From assembly GCF_040958095.1 (NCBI RefSeq), contig NC_091173.1:19399582-19463581 (forward strand): a DNA stretch of 64,000 nt, given 5' to 3'. The position numbers were made by a program, and so were the translations under genes. The stretch comes from Procambarus clarkii (Eukaryota; Arthropoda; Malacostraca; Decapoda; Cambaridae). This document shows, piece by piece, positions 41,901 through 51,951 of this stretch (the stretch's first letter is position 1; the number at the start of each line of letters is the position of its first letter). The notes beneath the pieces are model-generated. The model made no database searches. It saw nothing but the letters and a program-made list of their open reading frames with translations, and was not told where the DNA came from.

Positions 41901-44900
41901 GGGTTCTTGGTAGGTATTAGGGCTGGGTTCTTGGTAGGGCTTGGGGGGTGGGTTCTCGGTAGGGCTTGGGGGGTGGGTTCTTGGTAGGTATTAGGGCTGG
42001 GTTCTTGGTAGGGCTTGGGGGGTGGGTTCTCGGTAGGGCTTGGGGGGTGGGTTCTTGGTAGGGCTTGGGGGGTGGGTTCTCGGTAGGGCTTGGGGGGTGG
42101 GTTCTCGGTAGGGCTTGGGGGGTGGGTTCTCGGTAGGGCTTGGGGGGTGGGTTCTCGGTAGGGCTTGGGTGGTGGGTTCTCGGTAGGGCTTGGGGGGTGG
42201 GTTCTCGGTAGGGCTTGGGGGGTGGGTTCTCGGTAGGGCTTGGGGAGTGGGTTCTCGGTAGGGCTTCGGGGGGTGGGTTCTCGGTAGGGCTCGGGGTGGG
42301 ATCTTTCGGGATCGGGATAGGCTCTCGGGCTTGGGGAACCTCTGTAGGGCTCGGGGTAGGTTCTTGGTTGGGCTCAGGGTGGGTTCTCGGTAGGGCTCGG
42401 GGCGGGCTCCAGGTACTCAACTGACGGGTTCCAGTTCACTCAACTGGCGGGCTCCGGTTCATTCAACTGGCGGGCTCCGGTTTACTAAACTGGCGGGCTC
42501 CGGGTGTTTGACTGGTCGGGCTCCGGGTGGGTGACTGTTCGGGCTCCAGGTGGGTGTCTGTCCAGCTTCGGGTGGGTTCTTGGTAGGGCTTGGGGTGGGT
42601 TCTTGGTAGGTATTAGGGCTGGGTTCTTGGTAGGGCTTGGGGGTAGGTTCTTGGTAGGGCTTGGGGGTGGGTTCTTGGTAGGGTTTGGGGTTGGCTCCCG
42701 GTCAGGCTCGTGGTGGGCTCTTTCGGGATCGGGATAGGCTCTCAGGCTTGGGGAACTTCTGTAGGGCTCGGGGTAGGTTCTTGGTCGGGCTCAGGGTGGG
42801 TTCTCGGTAGGGCTCGGGGCGGGCTCCAGGTACTCAACTGACGGGTTCCAGTTCACTCAACTGGCGGGCTCCGGTTCACTCAACTGGCGGGCTCCGGTTT
42901 ACTAAACTGGCGGGCTCCGGGTGTTTGACTGGTCGGGCTCCGGGTGGGTGACTGTTCGGGCTCCAGGTGGGTGTCTGTCCAGCTTCGGGTGGGTTCTTGG
43001 TAGGGCTTGGGGTGGGTTCTTGGTAGGTATTAGGGCTGGGTTCTCGGTAGGGCTTGGGGGGTGGGTTCTCGGTAGGGCTTGGGGGGTGGGTTCTCGGTAG
43101 GGCTTGGGGGGTGGGTTCTCGGTAGGGCTTGGGGGTGGGTTCTCGGTAGGGCTCGGGGTGGGCTCTTTCGGGATCGGGATAGGCTCTCGGGCTTGGGGAA
43201 CCTCTGTAGGGCTCGGGGTAGGTTCTTGGTCGGGCTCAGGGTGGGTTCTCGGTAGGGCTCGGGGCGGGCTCCAGGTACTCAACTGACGGGTTCCAGTTCA
43301 CTCAACTGGCGGGCTCCGGTTCATTCAACTGGCGGGCTCCGGTTTACTAAACTGGCGGGCTCCGGGTGTTTGACTGGTCGGGCTCCGGGTGGGTGACTGT
43401 TCGGGCTCCAGGTGGGTGTCTGTCCAGCTTCGGGTGGGTTCTTGGTAGGGCTTGGGGTGGGTTCTTGGTAGGGCTTGGGGGTGGGTTCTTGGTAGGGCTT
43501 GGGGGTGGGTTCTTGGTAGGGCTTGGGGGTGGGTTCTTGGTAGGGCTTGGGGGTGGGTTCTTGGTAGGGTTTGGGGTTGGCTCCCGGTCAGGCTCGGGGT
43601 GGGCTCTTTCGGGATCGGGATAGGCTCTCGGGCTTGGGGAACTTCTGTAGGGCTCGGGGTAGGTTCTTGGTCGGGCTCAGGGTGGGTTCTCGGTAGGGCT
43701 CGGGGCGGGCTCCAGGTACTCAACTGACGGGTTCCAGTTCACTCAACTGGCGGGCTCCGGTTCACTCAACTGGCGGGCTCCGGTTTACTAAACTGGCGGG
43801 CTCCGGGTGTTTGACTGGTCGGGCTCCGGGTGGGTGACTGTAAGGGCTCCAGGTGGGTGTCTGTCCGGCTTCGGGTGGGTTCTTGGTAGGGCTTGGGGTG
43901 GGTTCTTGGTAGGTATTGGGGCTGGGTTCTCGGTAGGGCTTTGGGCTGGGTTCTCGGTAGGGCTTTGGGCTGGGTTCTCGGTAGGGCTTGGGGCTGGGTT
44001 CTCGGTAGGGCTTGGGGCTGGGTTCTCGGTAGGGCTTGGGGGGTGGGTTCTCGGTAGGGCTTGGGGGGTGGGTTCTCGGTAGGGCTTGGGGGGGTGGGTT
44101 CTCGGTAGGGCTTGGAGGGGGTGGGTTCTCGGTAGGGCTTGGGGGGGGGTTCTCGGTAGGGCTTGGGGGGGGGTTCTCGGTAGGGCTTGGGGGGGGGGGG
44201 TTCTCGGTAGGGCTTGGGGGTGTGGGTTCTCGGTAGGGCTTGGGGGGGGGTGGGTTCTCGGTAGAGCTTGGGGGGTGGGTTCTCGGTAGGGCTTGGGGGG
44301 GTGGGTTCTCGGTAGGGCTTGGGGGTGGGTTCTCGGTAGGGCTCGGGGTGGGCTCTTTCGGGATCGGGATAGGCTCTCGGGCTTGGGGAACCTCTGTAGG
44401 GCTCGGGGTAGGTTCTTGGTCGGGCTCAGGGTGGGTTCTCTGTAGGGCTCGGGGTGGGTTCTTGGTAGGGCTCGGGGCGGGTTCTCTGTAGGGCTCTGGG
44501 TGGGTTCTCGGTCGGGCTCGGGGCAGGCTCCAGGTACTCAACTGACGGGTTCCAGTTCACACAACTGGCGGGCTCCGGTTCACTCAACTGGCGGGCTCCG
44601 GTTTACTAAACTGGCGGGCTCCGGGTGTTTGACTGGTCGGGCTCCGGGTGGGTGACTGTTCGGGCTCCAGGAGGGTGTCTGTCCGGCTTCGGGTGGGTTC
44701 TTGGTAGGGCTTGGGGGTGGGTTCTTGGTAGGGCTTGGGGGTGGATTCTTGGTAGGGCTTGGGGGTGGGTTCTTGGTAGGGCTTGGGGGTGGGTTCTTGG
44801 TAGGGCTTGGGGGTGGGTTCTTGTTAGGGCTTGGGGGTGGGTTCTTGTTAGGGCTTGGGGGTGGGTTCTTGGTAGGGCTTGGGGGTGGGGTCTTGGTAGG

Positions 44901-45420
44901 GCTTGGGGGTGGGGTCTTGGTAGGGCTTGGGGGTGGGGTCTTGGTAGAACTTGGGGGTGGGGTCTTGGTAGGGCTTGGGGGTGGGGTCTTGGTATGGCTT
45001 GGGGGTGGGGTCTTGGTAGGGCTTGGGGGTGGGGTCTTGGTATGGCTTGGGGGTGGGGTCTTGGTAGGGCTTGGGGGTGGGGTCTTGGTAGGGCTTGGGG
45101 GTGGGTTCTTGGTAGGGCTTGGGGTTGGCTCTCGGTTGTCAAGCTCGGGGTGGGCTCTCGGGCTTGGGGTACCTCTGTAGGGCTCGGGGTAGGTTCTTGG
45201 TCGGGCTCAGGGTGGGTTCTCTGTAGGGCTTGGGGTGGGTTCTCTGTAGGGATCGGGGTGGGTTCTCGGTAGGGCTCTGGGTGGGTTCTTGGTTGGGCTC
45301 GGGGCAGGCTCCAGGTACTCAACTGATGGGTTCCAGTTCATTCAACTGGCGGGCCCCGGTTCACTCAGCTGGCGGGCTCCAGGTGGGTGTCTGTCCGGCT
45401 TCGGGTGGGTTCTTGATAGG
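35956..45420. repeat. Zone D: higher-order repeats, 18 anchors
   Basis: An anchor containing ACTCAACTGACGGGTTCCAG, then repeated CACTCAACTGGCGGGCTCCG and a GTTTGACTGGTCGGGCTCC string, starts near 35961, 36399, 36796, 37212, 37633, 38587, 39200, 39615, 40061, 40497, 40943, 41730, 42416, 42832, 43277, 43720, 44535 and 45317. Between anchors lie variable numbers of 24- or 25-bp units and a second fixed cassette with GGGCTCTTTCGGGATCGGG. Most spacings are 397-446; others run from 613 to 954, mostly through extra small units. Confidence 0.93.
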
Positions 45421-45432
45421 GCATAGGGTTGG

Positions 45433-46590
45433 CTGCCCAGACAAGTACAAGGGGAATGTTGTCTACGCTTATGTCGACCGTGCTCTAAGCCACAGCTCAG
45501 GATGGAAGCAAGTCGATGAAGAACTCTGTAGGGTAAGGCAGGTCCTAGTCAACAATGGCTTCTCCAATGGTTTCGTTGAAGACATCATAAAAAGGAAAGT
45601 GAAACACCATTCAACCTCTGAAGAGTCAACTAACACAACACCTGTACCCCCTATTAGACTATTTTACAGGAACTTCTTTTCCACAGCTCATAAAACGGAG
45701 GAAAGGGTCCTGAAAGATATTGTTAATAGGAACGTTATCCCTACAGACAAAAATCAGAAGATACAATTGACAATTTACTATAAAACCAAAAAAACAGCCA
45801 ACCTACTCATGAAAAACTCTCCTGACACAAAGCAGAACGCCTTAAAGGAGACTAACGTCGTCTATGCCTTCGAATGCCCACTTGGGGACTGTAAGCCTCA
45901 AAGAACTCAGTATATAGGCAAGACAACAACATCTCTTTCCAGGTGATTAACAATGCATAAGCAACAGGGCTCCATTAAGAAACATCTCTTCCCACAATCA
46001 GGCCATCACCAGAGAAGTCTTAACAAACAGCACAGAAATCATCGATAGATACAGCGATAGCAGGCAGCTTGACATCTGTGAGGCACTACACATCAAGAAG
46101 TCAACACCAGCAATCAACAGCCAATTGATGCACAACTATATTCTACCCACTTCAAGACTCCGTACCAATATAGAAGCATCAAGAGGAAGTATGGGTCAAT
46201 AGGCCCTTTGCAGTTACTTCCATTCTTCCCTCTCATTTATCCAATTTATACCCATTGTTCCGTGTTCTGTGTTGGTCAAAAGTTTGTTCACCTCATCCAA
46301 AACTGTTGCAACACATCACCTCACCCAAATGCGAGTATATAAGACAATCTGTTTAATGTTAGCATAAGTAAAACTCTGTTTAGTGTTCTCAGGTTACAGT
46401 TGTGTGTGTATAAACTAAAGTCTCTGAAAATGTAACAAGTTATTACGAAACGCGTTCAAGCCTCGCGTCAGACTAGAAATAAAAAAGAATTTTGGAGAAT
46501 TGATTTTTCAATTACCATCCACAGTAAAAATAAACATAAATATTGAGAAAATTCGTTGTAGAATTATTAATCTTACTTTTTCGGTCATAT
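45433..46590 (+). mobile_element. Penelope-like element fragment: endonuclease end plus pseudo-LTR
   Basis: The frame from 45433 reads the C-terminal part of a Penelope-like protein, with GNVVYAYVDRAL, PPIRLFYRNFF, VVYAFECPLGDCKPQ and QYIGKTTTSLSR. The last two match the cysteine motif and GIY-YIG endonuclease start of the family. Related coding sequence continues to about 46195 (HIKKSTPAINSQLMHNYIL) after at least one break. A non-coding part with a hammerhead fold follows, then a stretch resembling the start of the element. It is 5'-truncated exactly at the minisatellite edge. These elements have no capsid and move by reverse transcription. Confidence 0.85.
46419..46474 (+). ncRNA. Hammerhead-type ribozyme fold in the Penelope-like element
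   Basis: Stem I is AGTCT (419-423 of this kb) with AGACT (470-474). The core strand CTGAAAA differs from CTGATGA at positions 7 and 8. Stem II is GTAA (432-435) with TTAC (443-446). GAAA lies at 447-450. Stem III is CGCG (451-454) with CGCG (464-467), then TC, so cleavage would follow C46469. Stem lengths and sequences differ from the 92-144 copy while pairing is kept. The G8 to A change in the core is shared by both copies. Confidence 0.7.
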
Positions 46591-46603
46591 TTAACAATAT
46601 ATA

Positions 46604-46641
46604 CATTATATATAATATATATAATATATATATATATATTA
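46604..46641. repeat. TA-rich microsatellite
   Basis: Imperfect TATATAA and TATATA units between the Penelope-like fragment and the first coding exon of WDR83OS. Confidence 0.85.
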
Positions 46642-46671
46642 CTCTTATTACAAATTCGCTATTTTCCGCAG

Positions 46672-46785
46672 TTTGGATCTGGCAACCGTGGTCCCCGTGG
46701 CCCGGAACCTTCGGCCTCCACCAGCACTGTTGGGGACCAGCAGACGACATACAGGAGCAGCTCGCTAGCAACATTCCCACCCAAA
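46672..46785 (+). other. WDR83OS: 5' UTR part of the first WDR83OS coding exon
   Basis: It begins after a TTTTCCGCAG acceptor. It is open in the coding frame but precedes the conserved start MQTSNN, so it is most likely untranslated. An acceptor here implies at least one upstream non-coding exon. Confidence 0.5.
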
Positions 46786-49700
46786 ATGCAGACGTCAAAC
46801 AACAGCTCTGACCCACGGAGAGTGGATAAGATTGTTAGGTAAGTGAATGTAGGGGGGGGATATTATAGTATAAGATGTTGTTATTGTGTAATGATGAGGA
46901 TCTGTGTGTGTGGGGGTGGGGGAGAGGAAGTTAGGTCATCATATGGACAATTCGTTCTTATATAGGCATGGGTTTTCTTGTCTGTACAATGCTTTGGTGT
47001 GTTCTTTAAAGAATTACTTGTCTGTACACCTATATGGGTGGGATTTAGGGTATTATGGTTCGGTATTTTTGCTTTAGGGGGTATAGGTCATTACGTATAC
47101 AAGATGCTTAGTTAGCAGACTTAAAACGATAATGATTAATGATAAAACAACCTAATCCATATGACATAACCAAGTCTAACTTAGTAGTACATTTTTATCA
47201 GAAAACTAGCTTTGTTGAAATGATTTTTTTACTCCCATTTTGTTTGGAGTTTGAAAAGAAATGGTGAGGGGTTAAACAAAGCTCATTTATTTATTTATAT
47301 ACAAGAAGGTATACAAGATTTTTACTTAATTTTTAGTTTTGACAGATAAGACCATATTAAATCAGATAAGTCATACCACATACACGATGATTTGCAAACA
47401 AATGTTAAAACCTATCTAACCTAGGGTTTCCGGGTTCGATCCCCGGTGAAGGCAGAGACAAATGGGCAAAATGTTTTTCACCCTGATGCCCCTGTTACCT
47501 AGCAGTAAATAGGTACCTGGGAGTTACAGCTGCTTCCTGGTGGGGGTGTAACAAAAAGGAGGCCTGATCAAGGACCAGGCCGCGGGGACGCTAAGCCCCG
47601 AAATCATCTCTAGATAACCTCTCAAGATAACCTAGCTCAACCCAACCTAAACTAACCAAACCAAAAAACAACCTAACGCAAACCAATGGAGTCCAGTACA
47701 GCTTAACCTAAGCTAAAACATCTACCATAACAATATAGTGTATACGGTTTTAACAAACGGGAAAACAAGCATCGTCGAATTATTTCATGTCCAAAAAGTA
47801 CCATCCATAAAGATTGATACGTTAGGATGTATTAGCCAAGATTAGGCTGTGTTTGGCTTGGTTGGTTTGAGTTAGCCTGGGTAAAGTTAGGTAAATTTTC
47901 CAATCCATTGGTGAACAGTCATGTGTACAGGGTGACACTTTATTACAGACCGTATTACTTGTGGAAAAAAAGCAATGTAGGACTAACACAACTATTGGAA
48001 AACAACAGTTGTGTTATCAGTGTATAGTAGTAATTAATAATTTTATACAAAGTTTGCATAAAAATGTTAGGTATTTCAAGTAACTCACTAGGTTCTGGTA
48101 GACCTTTCATGACCTGTATAAAGGCCAGGCTGTGTATGAAGAACTGTTAAAACCATCAACAGGTAATCTACAGAAATGTTTATTGAACTAAATGCAGCTG
48201 GCCGAAGCAACCATTGACATGAAACTGTTAGCGGCCAGTTTCATGTTGGTTACGTATTTATGGAAACTCTCCATCAGCGACCACATAACCAGATTTTAAA
48301 ATGCACTAATAATCTTAATTTAAATATATTATGTTACAGTACTGTATCTGGTTTTCTTCACAAAGTACAGTATTTATATCTTCCTGCTCACAACAGTTGT
48401 CTAATTTCCGAGTACCTGTTTACTGCTAGGTGAACAGAGGCATTAGGTGAAAGGAAATGTGCCCAGCCATATCTGTCCTGACTGGGAATCGAACCCAGGA
48501 TCCCCAATTGGGAGTCAAGGGGGAAGGCAACCGATTTTTACCTGACTTTACCTGAGGGCCACTAACGTATTAGTGGCCTCGACAAGAACAGAAAAGCTTG
48601 TCCAAAGTCCCCTCATTTGCCTCGATTTTTTTTTTCCAGTTGGATTTTAAAATGTAAGAGTTTGGGCAATTATGTTTGGCAGGTAGGCAGTTCCATGGGT
48701 TTATAACCGTATGGGGGTAAAAGGCATCTCTTGTTTTCAGTCCTATGTTGTGGTTTGTTGAGCTTTTATAAGACATTGTCTGGATCAACTTCCTCCAAAT
48801 TGTTCAGTATTTTAAAATTTCAATGAGGTCTGCTAAGTCATGTCTGGTTTGAAGTGTTGTTAGTGCTGTGGCCCTCAACTGTTCCTGGTATGAGAGTTGA
48901 TTACACTGTGATACCCTCAACTATAATAAATTCTGTTTTCAGACAACATACAGCCTCTTTGCTCAAACCCCTGGACATACTAAACATTTAATCCGTACTC
49001 TTCATTCTCTTCACATTATAAGAATAATAATAATAATAATTTTTATTTAGGTAAAGGTACATACATAGAGATTTTACAAAGTTTGTTGGCTTTATAGATA
49101 GAGCTAGTACATACAATGCCTAAAGGCACTATTATGCAAAGCGTTTCGGGCAGGAAAAAACACTGACTAAAGCTTAAAACTAATGGGTAAAAAGAATAAA
49201 ATGTGTTGAGTACAAATAAAAATAGAGGTAAAAGAGGGGGAAACATTGTTGAAAAAGCAGCACAAATACAATTACAAATTATTACAGAAAATTACATTCA
49301 AACAGCGTTGAATTGAAACAAAAAAAAAAAAAAACATACATGGGTTGACAACAGAGGGGTAAGGTAGGTTACAGGGAATTTATTAGGTATAGCTTCGTTT
49401 TTAACTTAAACTGGTTGAGAGAGGTACAGTCTTTAACATGGTTGGGAAGGTCATTCCACATTCTGGGCCCCTTGATTTGTAGAGCATTTCTGGTTTGATT
49501 AAGTCGTACTCTAGGAATATCAAAACTGTATTTATTTCTGGTGTGGTGCTCATGGGTTCTGTTACAACCTTCTATGAAGCTTTTGAGATCAGGATTGGCA
49601 TTATAGTTTAGCGTTTTATATATGTATAATACACATGAGAGAATGTGCAGTGACTTAATGTACAATAAGAGTACAATAATATTGTACTTTCTTATTTAGG

Positions 49701-51951
49701 GTTTTAATCTTATAATATTTATATTGAGGAATGTGTTTTCTACTCAATTTATGAATTTTAATCCTCCAAATACTGTATTATTTAAACTATGATTATAGAA
49801 ATTTTAGACATTGTTGTTATAAATGATACTCTATAGTGAACTCATTATTTTTTACTTGCAGCTGAAGTGGTGTGCTTGGGTTGCGCTATACTGCTCCTGC
49901 ATCAGCTTTGCCAACTCGAGAGTCAATGACGATACGAAACAAATGCTCAGCAGCTTCATGTAAGGTTTATCTTATTTTCTTCTGAAATTTGTATTACTAA
50001 ACCCATAAAGGTACAACCTGTCCTCATAGCACATCACATTTTAACATTTACTTTACCCAAGGCCAAAACCTGGTGTACTAAGGCAAATAAACATTGCTGC
50101 AGGGTAAATACCCTAACTGTGCAACCTGTCCTCTTACAAATTACGTCTGAATTTGGTCGTTTGCCCATATGGCCGAAAATGGACGTAATTTAAAAATAAA
50201 AAAAAAAAATAAATTTTAGATTTTGTTTCAAAACAGTAAGTAAAGGGTCCTCTCGTAGGTTAGGAGGGCAGGAAATTGTCCTCAAGTTTCAAAAGCTATG
50301 AAAAACGTTAATTGAAAGTTTCCTCTCCTAACCTTTCAGAGTAAGCCAGAGGACTTGCAGAAAACGCAACAGTAAGTCACTTTCGTGAGCCAATTTCATT
50401 TCAAATTACGTCCATTTTTGGCCATAGCACGCATTCGAACGAAAAGCGTTATTTTCAAGAGGACAGGTTGAACCATGATGTGCCTGACCACCATCATATG
50501 GTGGGTCAGGTCACCTAAAGTCCCAGCTAGCCTGCCATCCCCACTCGTTGAGCCAAATGGAACATCCCAAAATGTTCCCAGCTGGTTGTGTTGTCTTCAA
50601 AGATTGCCTTGATAGCATTGCTCTAGTTGTTTGAGCTGCTGCTGTGGGATGTGGTTGCATATTTACACTATATGTGGTTGCATATTTACACTATATGTGT
50701 ATCTCTATACTGTATACAGTACCCGAATATTCTATAGGGAAGAGAACAGGACTGGGAGGTGAGCTATTGACTACATGCCTGAAAAAGGCATTTCATTACC
50801 TGGATCTGGATTTATACCTGGATAAGGGGGTTCTGGGATTTCTTTTCTCCAATCCTGGCCTGGGCCAGGCATGACGTGCAAGATCTTGGTCCAGTAGACT
50901 GTTGCTTGGAGTGGCCTGCAGGCCCACATACCCACTTACAATCTGGTTAGTCCAGCACTTCTTGCAGGAAACTCTAATTTTTTCTTGAAGAAATCTTTTG
51001 TTCCAGCCATACTTATTTTATTTGCTGGGAGGATATTAAGCAGCCGTGGTCCTTTGATATTCATACAGTGTTCTATGATTCTTGAGGTTATCTTGAGATG
51101 ATTTCGGGGCTTTAGTGTCCCCGCGGCCCGGTCCTCGACCAGGCCTCCACCCCCAGGAAGCAGCCCGTGACAGCTGACTAACACCCAGGTACCTATTTTA
51201 CTGCTAGGTAACAGGAGCATAGGGTGAAAGAAACTCGGCCCATTGTTTCTCGCCGGCACCTGGGATCGAACCCAGGACCACAGGATCACAAGTCCAGCGT
51301 GCTGTCCGCTCGGCCGACCGACTCCCGATTGTTCCGATTGGCACCGATTGTTCCTGTGGCACCTTTATTCTTCACTTGCGCTGTTCTGCATTTTCTACCA
51401 TATTGTTCGCTCCACAATGTTATAATATTGTGCAAATTTTGGACCTGGCGTTCAGTTATTTTCCATGTATACAGTACATGATACCTCTCTTGTCTCCTTT
51501 CCAGAGAGTACATTTTGGGAGCTTCAAATGGTCCCAATAATTTATGTACTTTATTGTGTTCGTGTGCTGAGTATGTTCTCTGTATTCCCTGTATTTCAAC
51601 AATCTCTCTTGATCTGATTTGTTATTTTTGGGAGAGCCCTGTCAGTAGTTTTCTGAGCTTACTTGTCAGTCACTCTAATACTGACTTCATGATTTTCTTA
51701 AGGGTGACAACAATTGCATAATTGTCTTTTGTTATTAAATGTAATTTAAATTACATTAATCCAACCCATTGTTACTGGCTAATAGTTCTGATTTTCAAAG
51801 TAAATTATCATAATTAAACAAATATACATTTATTTGCTTGTCACAAATAATTTACTAATTATATTAACATTTCAGGTTGTCCATTTCTGCAGTTGTGATG
51901 TCCTACCTTCAAAACCCACAGCCAATGACACCTCCATGGTCCAATATATAA
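46786..51951 (+). CDS. WDR83OS: PAT complex subunit Asterix (WDR83OS/PAT10); central exon not found
   Basis: Exons seen are 46786-46838 (coding part; acceptor at 46670-46671), 49862-49959 and 51876-51951. They encode [38 protein letters not shown] plus [12 protein letters not shown], and [20 protein letters not shown] with PWSNI and the stop. This is the small (about 106-residue) ER membrane protein Asterix, which with CCDC47 forms the PAT chaperone for multipass proteins at the translocon. The usual middle segment (YKPPP... to ...CGLML, about 35 residues) should lie between 46838 and 49862. I read that intron base by base and did not find it. Flanking phases require an exon of 3n+1 nt. Splice sites and ends are otherwise good. 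The missing exon could be an assembly loss. Confidence 0.85.
47421..47632 (+). mobile_element. SINE, tail type 2, head truncated, in WDR83OS intron
   Basis: It opens at the box B region (GGGTTCGATCCCCGGTG). It keeps the TTTTTCACCCTGATGCCCC and AGCAGTAAATAGGTACC body, and ends GGACGCTAAGCCCCGAAATC followed by ATAACC units. CCTAAAC/AACCTAA-rich sequence follows. Confidence 0.85.
48398..48530 (-). mobile_element. SINE fragment in WDR83OS intron
   Basis: The reverse-orientation body ACTGCTAGGTGAACAGAGGC and box B complement GGGAATCGAACCCAGGATCC are present. The tail is missing. Confidence 0.65.
48595..48905 (-). mobile_element. LINE RT C-terminal fragment in WDR83OS intron
   Basis: Minus-strand pieces [20 protein letters not shown] and WNCLPAKHN followed by [11 protein letters not shown], and the DNA upstream, resemble 33690-34310. 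It is a decayed member of the same LINE group. Confidence 0.65.
49025..49680 (-). mobile_element. LINE 3' end: RT C-terminus plus tail type 1
   Basis: On the minus strand 49369-49665 encodes [20 protein letters not shown] and [14 protein letters not shown], then [10 protein letters not shown], a clear non-LTR retrotransposon C-terminus that closes with a stop. The 3' UTR follows with CCTGCCCGAAACGCTTTGC and ends CCTAAATAAAAATTATTATT. The tail motif is shared with the SINE at 32779-33045. It lies in the WDR83OS intron, antisense to the gene. Confidence 0.8.
50122..50470. mobile_element. MITE-like element with 14-bp terminal inverted repeats
   Basis: CAACCTGTCCTCTT at 50122-50135 is matched exactly by its reverse complement at 50457-50470. 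Inner inverted matches include the ACGTC..ATTT region and GGTTAGGAGGGCAGGAAA against TTTCCTCTCCTAACC. No coding capacity. A third copy of the end motif (CAACCTGTCCTC) lies at about 50018. No clear target duplication was seen. Confidence 0.65.
50960..51080 (-). mobile_element. LINE RT C-terminal fragment
   Basis: Minus-strand peptide [20 protein letters not shown] followed by [12 protein letters not shown] resembles the GPRL.N.LP...FK..L signature. A type 2 SINE follows directly at 51081. Confidence 0.6.
51081..51328 (-). mobile_element. tRNA-headed SINE, tail type 2, near full length
   Basis: This is the reverse of the 8948-9187 copy: GAGGTTATCTTGAGATGATT, AGTGTCCCCGCGGCCCGGTC, AGGTACCTATTTTACTGCTA, then the GGGATCGAACCCAGGACCAC head and GTCCGCTCGGCCGAC box A complement. 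Confidence 0.9.

Larger units (their letters stand above)
34327..45420. repeat. 11-kb G-rich minisatellite with higher-order repeat structure
   Basis: The whole stretch is built from 23-25 bp units that share GGGTTCT.(G)GTAGGGCT or close variants. The G-rich strand is always the plus strand. There are four zones: 23-bp units, identical 25-bp units, mixed units with TGTGGGTTCTTGGTAGGGCT, and a higher-order region with 18 anchors. It lies between a LINE fragment and a Penelope-like fragment. No unique sequence longer than a few units was found inside. Very long apparent open frames arise from the lack of stop triplets in the units and are not genes. Confidence 0.97.

Noticed and set aside
34270-45322. 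Long proline-rich minus-strand and Gly/Val-rich plus-strand open frames as real proteins
   Set aside because: All follow the tandem unit, most lack an ATG start, several frames are open at once over the same DNA, and no splice or promoter context supports them.
45230-45946. A single 238-codon gene starting in the minisatellite
   Set aside because: The first part is array sequence. Only from 45433 is there recognisable Penelope-like protein, so the frame is a chance fusion at the insertion edge.
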